Assembly (NCBI GenBank): GCA_002313335.1
Contig: DCBC01000008.1
Coordinates: 8,654-15,604 of the forward strand
Length of the DNA: 6,951 bases
Direction of reading: 5' to 3'
DNA from: Porticoccaceae bacterium UBA1117
GTDB taxonomy: Bacteria; Pseudomonadota; Gammaproteobacteria; Pseudomonadales; Porticoccaceae
Part shown: one piece after another, positions 6,448 to 6,951 of the stretch
How the letters are laid out: each line of letters opens with the position of its first letter
Position numbering within the stretch: position 1 is the first letter of the stretch
The notes under the pieces: model-generated
Databases searched by the model: none
Told to the model about the DNA's origin: nothing
What the model saw: only the letters and a program-made list of their open reading frames with translations
Program-made: the position numbers and the translations under genes

Positions 6448-6482
6448 GGCTTGAGTATATTCCGCTATGATATACCCAAGCC
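6448..6482 (-). terminator. imperfect 13-bp palindrome, possible terminator of the NTF2-like gene
   Basis: GGCTTGAGTATAT (6448-6460) pairs with ATATACCCAAGCC (6470-6482) at 12 of 13 positions around a 9-nt loop. It begins 15 bp past the stop of the small exported protein gene. On the minus strand no T run follows the stem; on the plus strand TGTTTTCT follows. It is therefore a stable 3' hairpin of uncertain function: rho-independent termination, transcript stabilisation or a protein-binding site. Confidence 0.4.
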
Positions 6483-6497
6483 TGTTTTCTGGATAAT

Positions 6498-6878
6498 TTA
6501 CTCGCCTAGTGGTGCAGATGCATTGGCAACGACCATCCACTTGCCATCCTGCTTTTGATAAACATGCAGGCTTGAATGAGGGTCGGACCCTGAGGCTGTA
6601 TGAACCATCACGGCAATATCTGTACTGAGAAAATTCACCTGATAGCCATCAACTACATACGCTTCATCAGACGGGCCTACAGCAGCCTGCCTTACCTCGG
6701 CAATCCCAATAATTCCAGTCGGTCCAATACCGACAACATCATCAGACACAAAACCATCGGGTCCACCAGCACTTCCCCATTGCTTGTCCAGATTAATCAA
6801 CATTGCCGTATCATCCGCAAAAATCGATCCAGAAGACACTACTATCAAAGTCATTAATAATATTTTAGTAAGTCGCAT
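6498..6878 (-). CDS. small exported NTF2/SnoaL-like (DUF4440-type) protein
   Basis: Exported 126-residue protein. The signal peptide MRLTKILLMTLIVVSSGSIFA (1-21) has a basic n-region, a hydrophobic core and a likely cut after IFA before DDTA. The mature part resembles the NTF2-like cone fold of the SnoaL/DUF4440 type: an N-terminal helix with LDKQWGSAG, a VVGIGPTGIIGIAEVRQA segment and the family-typical ending VYQKQDGKWMVVANASAP. At about 105 residues it is slightly short for that fold. Some members are enzymes and others only bind ligands; I see no conserved catalytic pair, so no activity is proposed. The ATG at 6878 is favoured by GGGA (6888-6891), 9 nt upstream, and by the compact signal peptide. 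The upstream ATG at 6893 would add five residues (MGIYI) and lacks a ribosome site. Fold assignment is moderate confidence. Confidence 0.72.
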   Translation of the reverse strand: MRLTKILLMTLIVVSSGSIFADDTAMLINLDKQWGSAGGPDGFVSDDVVGIGPTGIIGIAEVRQAAVGPSDEAYVVDGYQVNFLSTDIAVMVHTASGSDPHSSLHVYQKQDGKWMVVANASAPLGE

Positions 6879-6951
6879 AATATAAATTCCCATTTGGTTT
6901 GAATTAAAAAGCTAACCGTTAATACTTTAATATAGACCGAATGTTATGCCA

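Larger units (their letters stand above)
6218..6497. other. intergenic region, 280 bp
   Basis: Gap between two minus-strand genes. It holds a weak promoter candidate for the FG-GAP gene (6303-6329, minus) and an imperfect palindrome near the end of the NTF2-like gene (6448-6482). An 18-codon frame at 6414-6470 (plus) has no ribosome site and is not called. I see no RNA gene or further structure. Confidence 0.6.

Noticed and set aside
6414..6470. An 18-residue plus-strand frame starting MKKLSPQ.
   Set aside because: No ribosome binding site, and its end overlaps the palindrome at 6448-6482, which better explains the sequence.
1..6951. Mobile elements, CRISPR array, toxin-antitoxin pair, phage defence system, tRNA or rRNA.
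   Set aside because: No transposase, integrase, terminal inverted repeats, spaced direct repeats, small two-gene toxin layout or conserved RNA stretches were seen. The XRE protein has no toxin partner; its neighbour is an exporter.

Overview
The window looks like an ordinary chromosomal stretch of a marine-type gammaproteobacterium: moderate to low GC, short intergenic gaps, and typical gammaproteobacterial families (FHS-type sugar permease, TauE/SafE permease, exported M28 peptidase, FG-GAP/VCBS repeat protein). The lineage is inferred from family content and composition; there is no rRNA or marker gene to confirm it.

Layout. Bases 1-276 (minus) hold the N-terminal 92 residues of a LysE/RhtB-type amino-acid exporter that runs off the left edge. 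Upstream of it on the same strand (347-814) is an XRE helix-turn-helix protein carrying a C-terminal two-helix membrane domain, so a possible membrane-tethered regulator. A 361-bp divergent gap (815-1175) separates it from a FucP/GluP/NagP-type sugar:proton symporter (1176-2402, plus). That gene ends in a very strong hairpin terminator. A TauE/SafE permease (2520-3272, plus) and a secreted zinc peptidase of family M28 (3379-4650, plus) follow. The peptidase gene converges, across a 37-bp gap, on a secreted calcium-loop FG-GAP/VCBS protein (4688-6217, minus). After a 280-bp gap with an imperfect palindrome comes a small exported NTF2/SnoaL-like protein (6498-6878 or 6893, minus).

How the genes relate. 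XRE-2TM and LysE may be co-transcribed (70-bp gap, same strand). The sugar permease and TauE genes are split by the terminator and are probably separate units. The right half encodes three exported proteins. Their shared destination is clear from signal peptides, but no shared pathway can be read from the sequence. I found no mobile element, CRISPR array, tRNA, rRNA or prophage signature. The points most worth a second look are the XRE-2TM fusion beside an exporter, a coding-like 24-codon fragment without a start in the 815-1175 gap, and an exact 12-bp tandem duplication inside the TauE gene.
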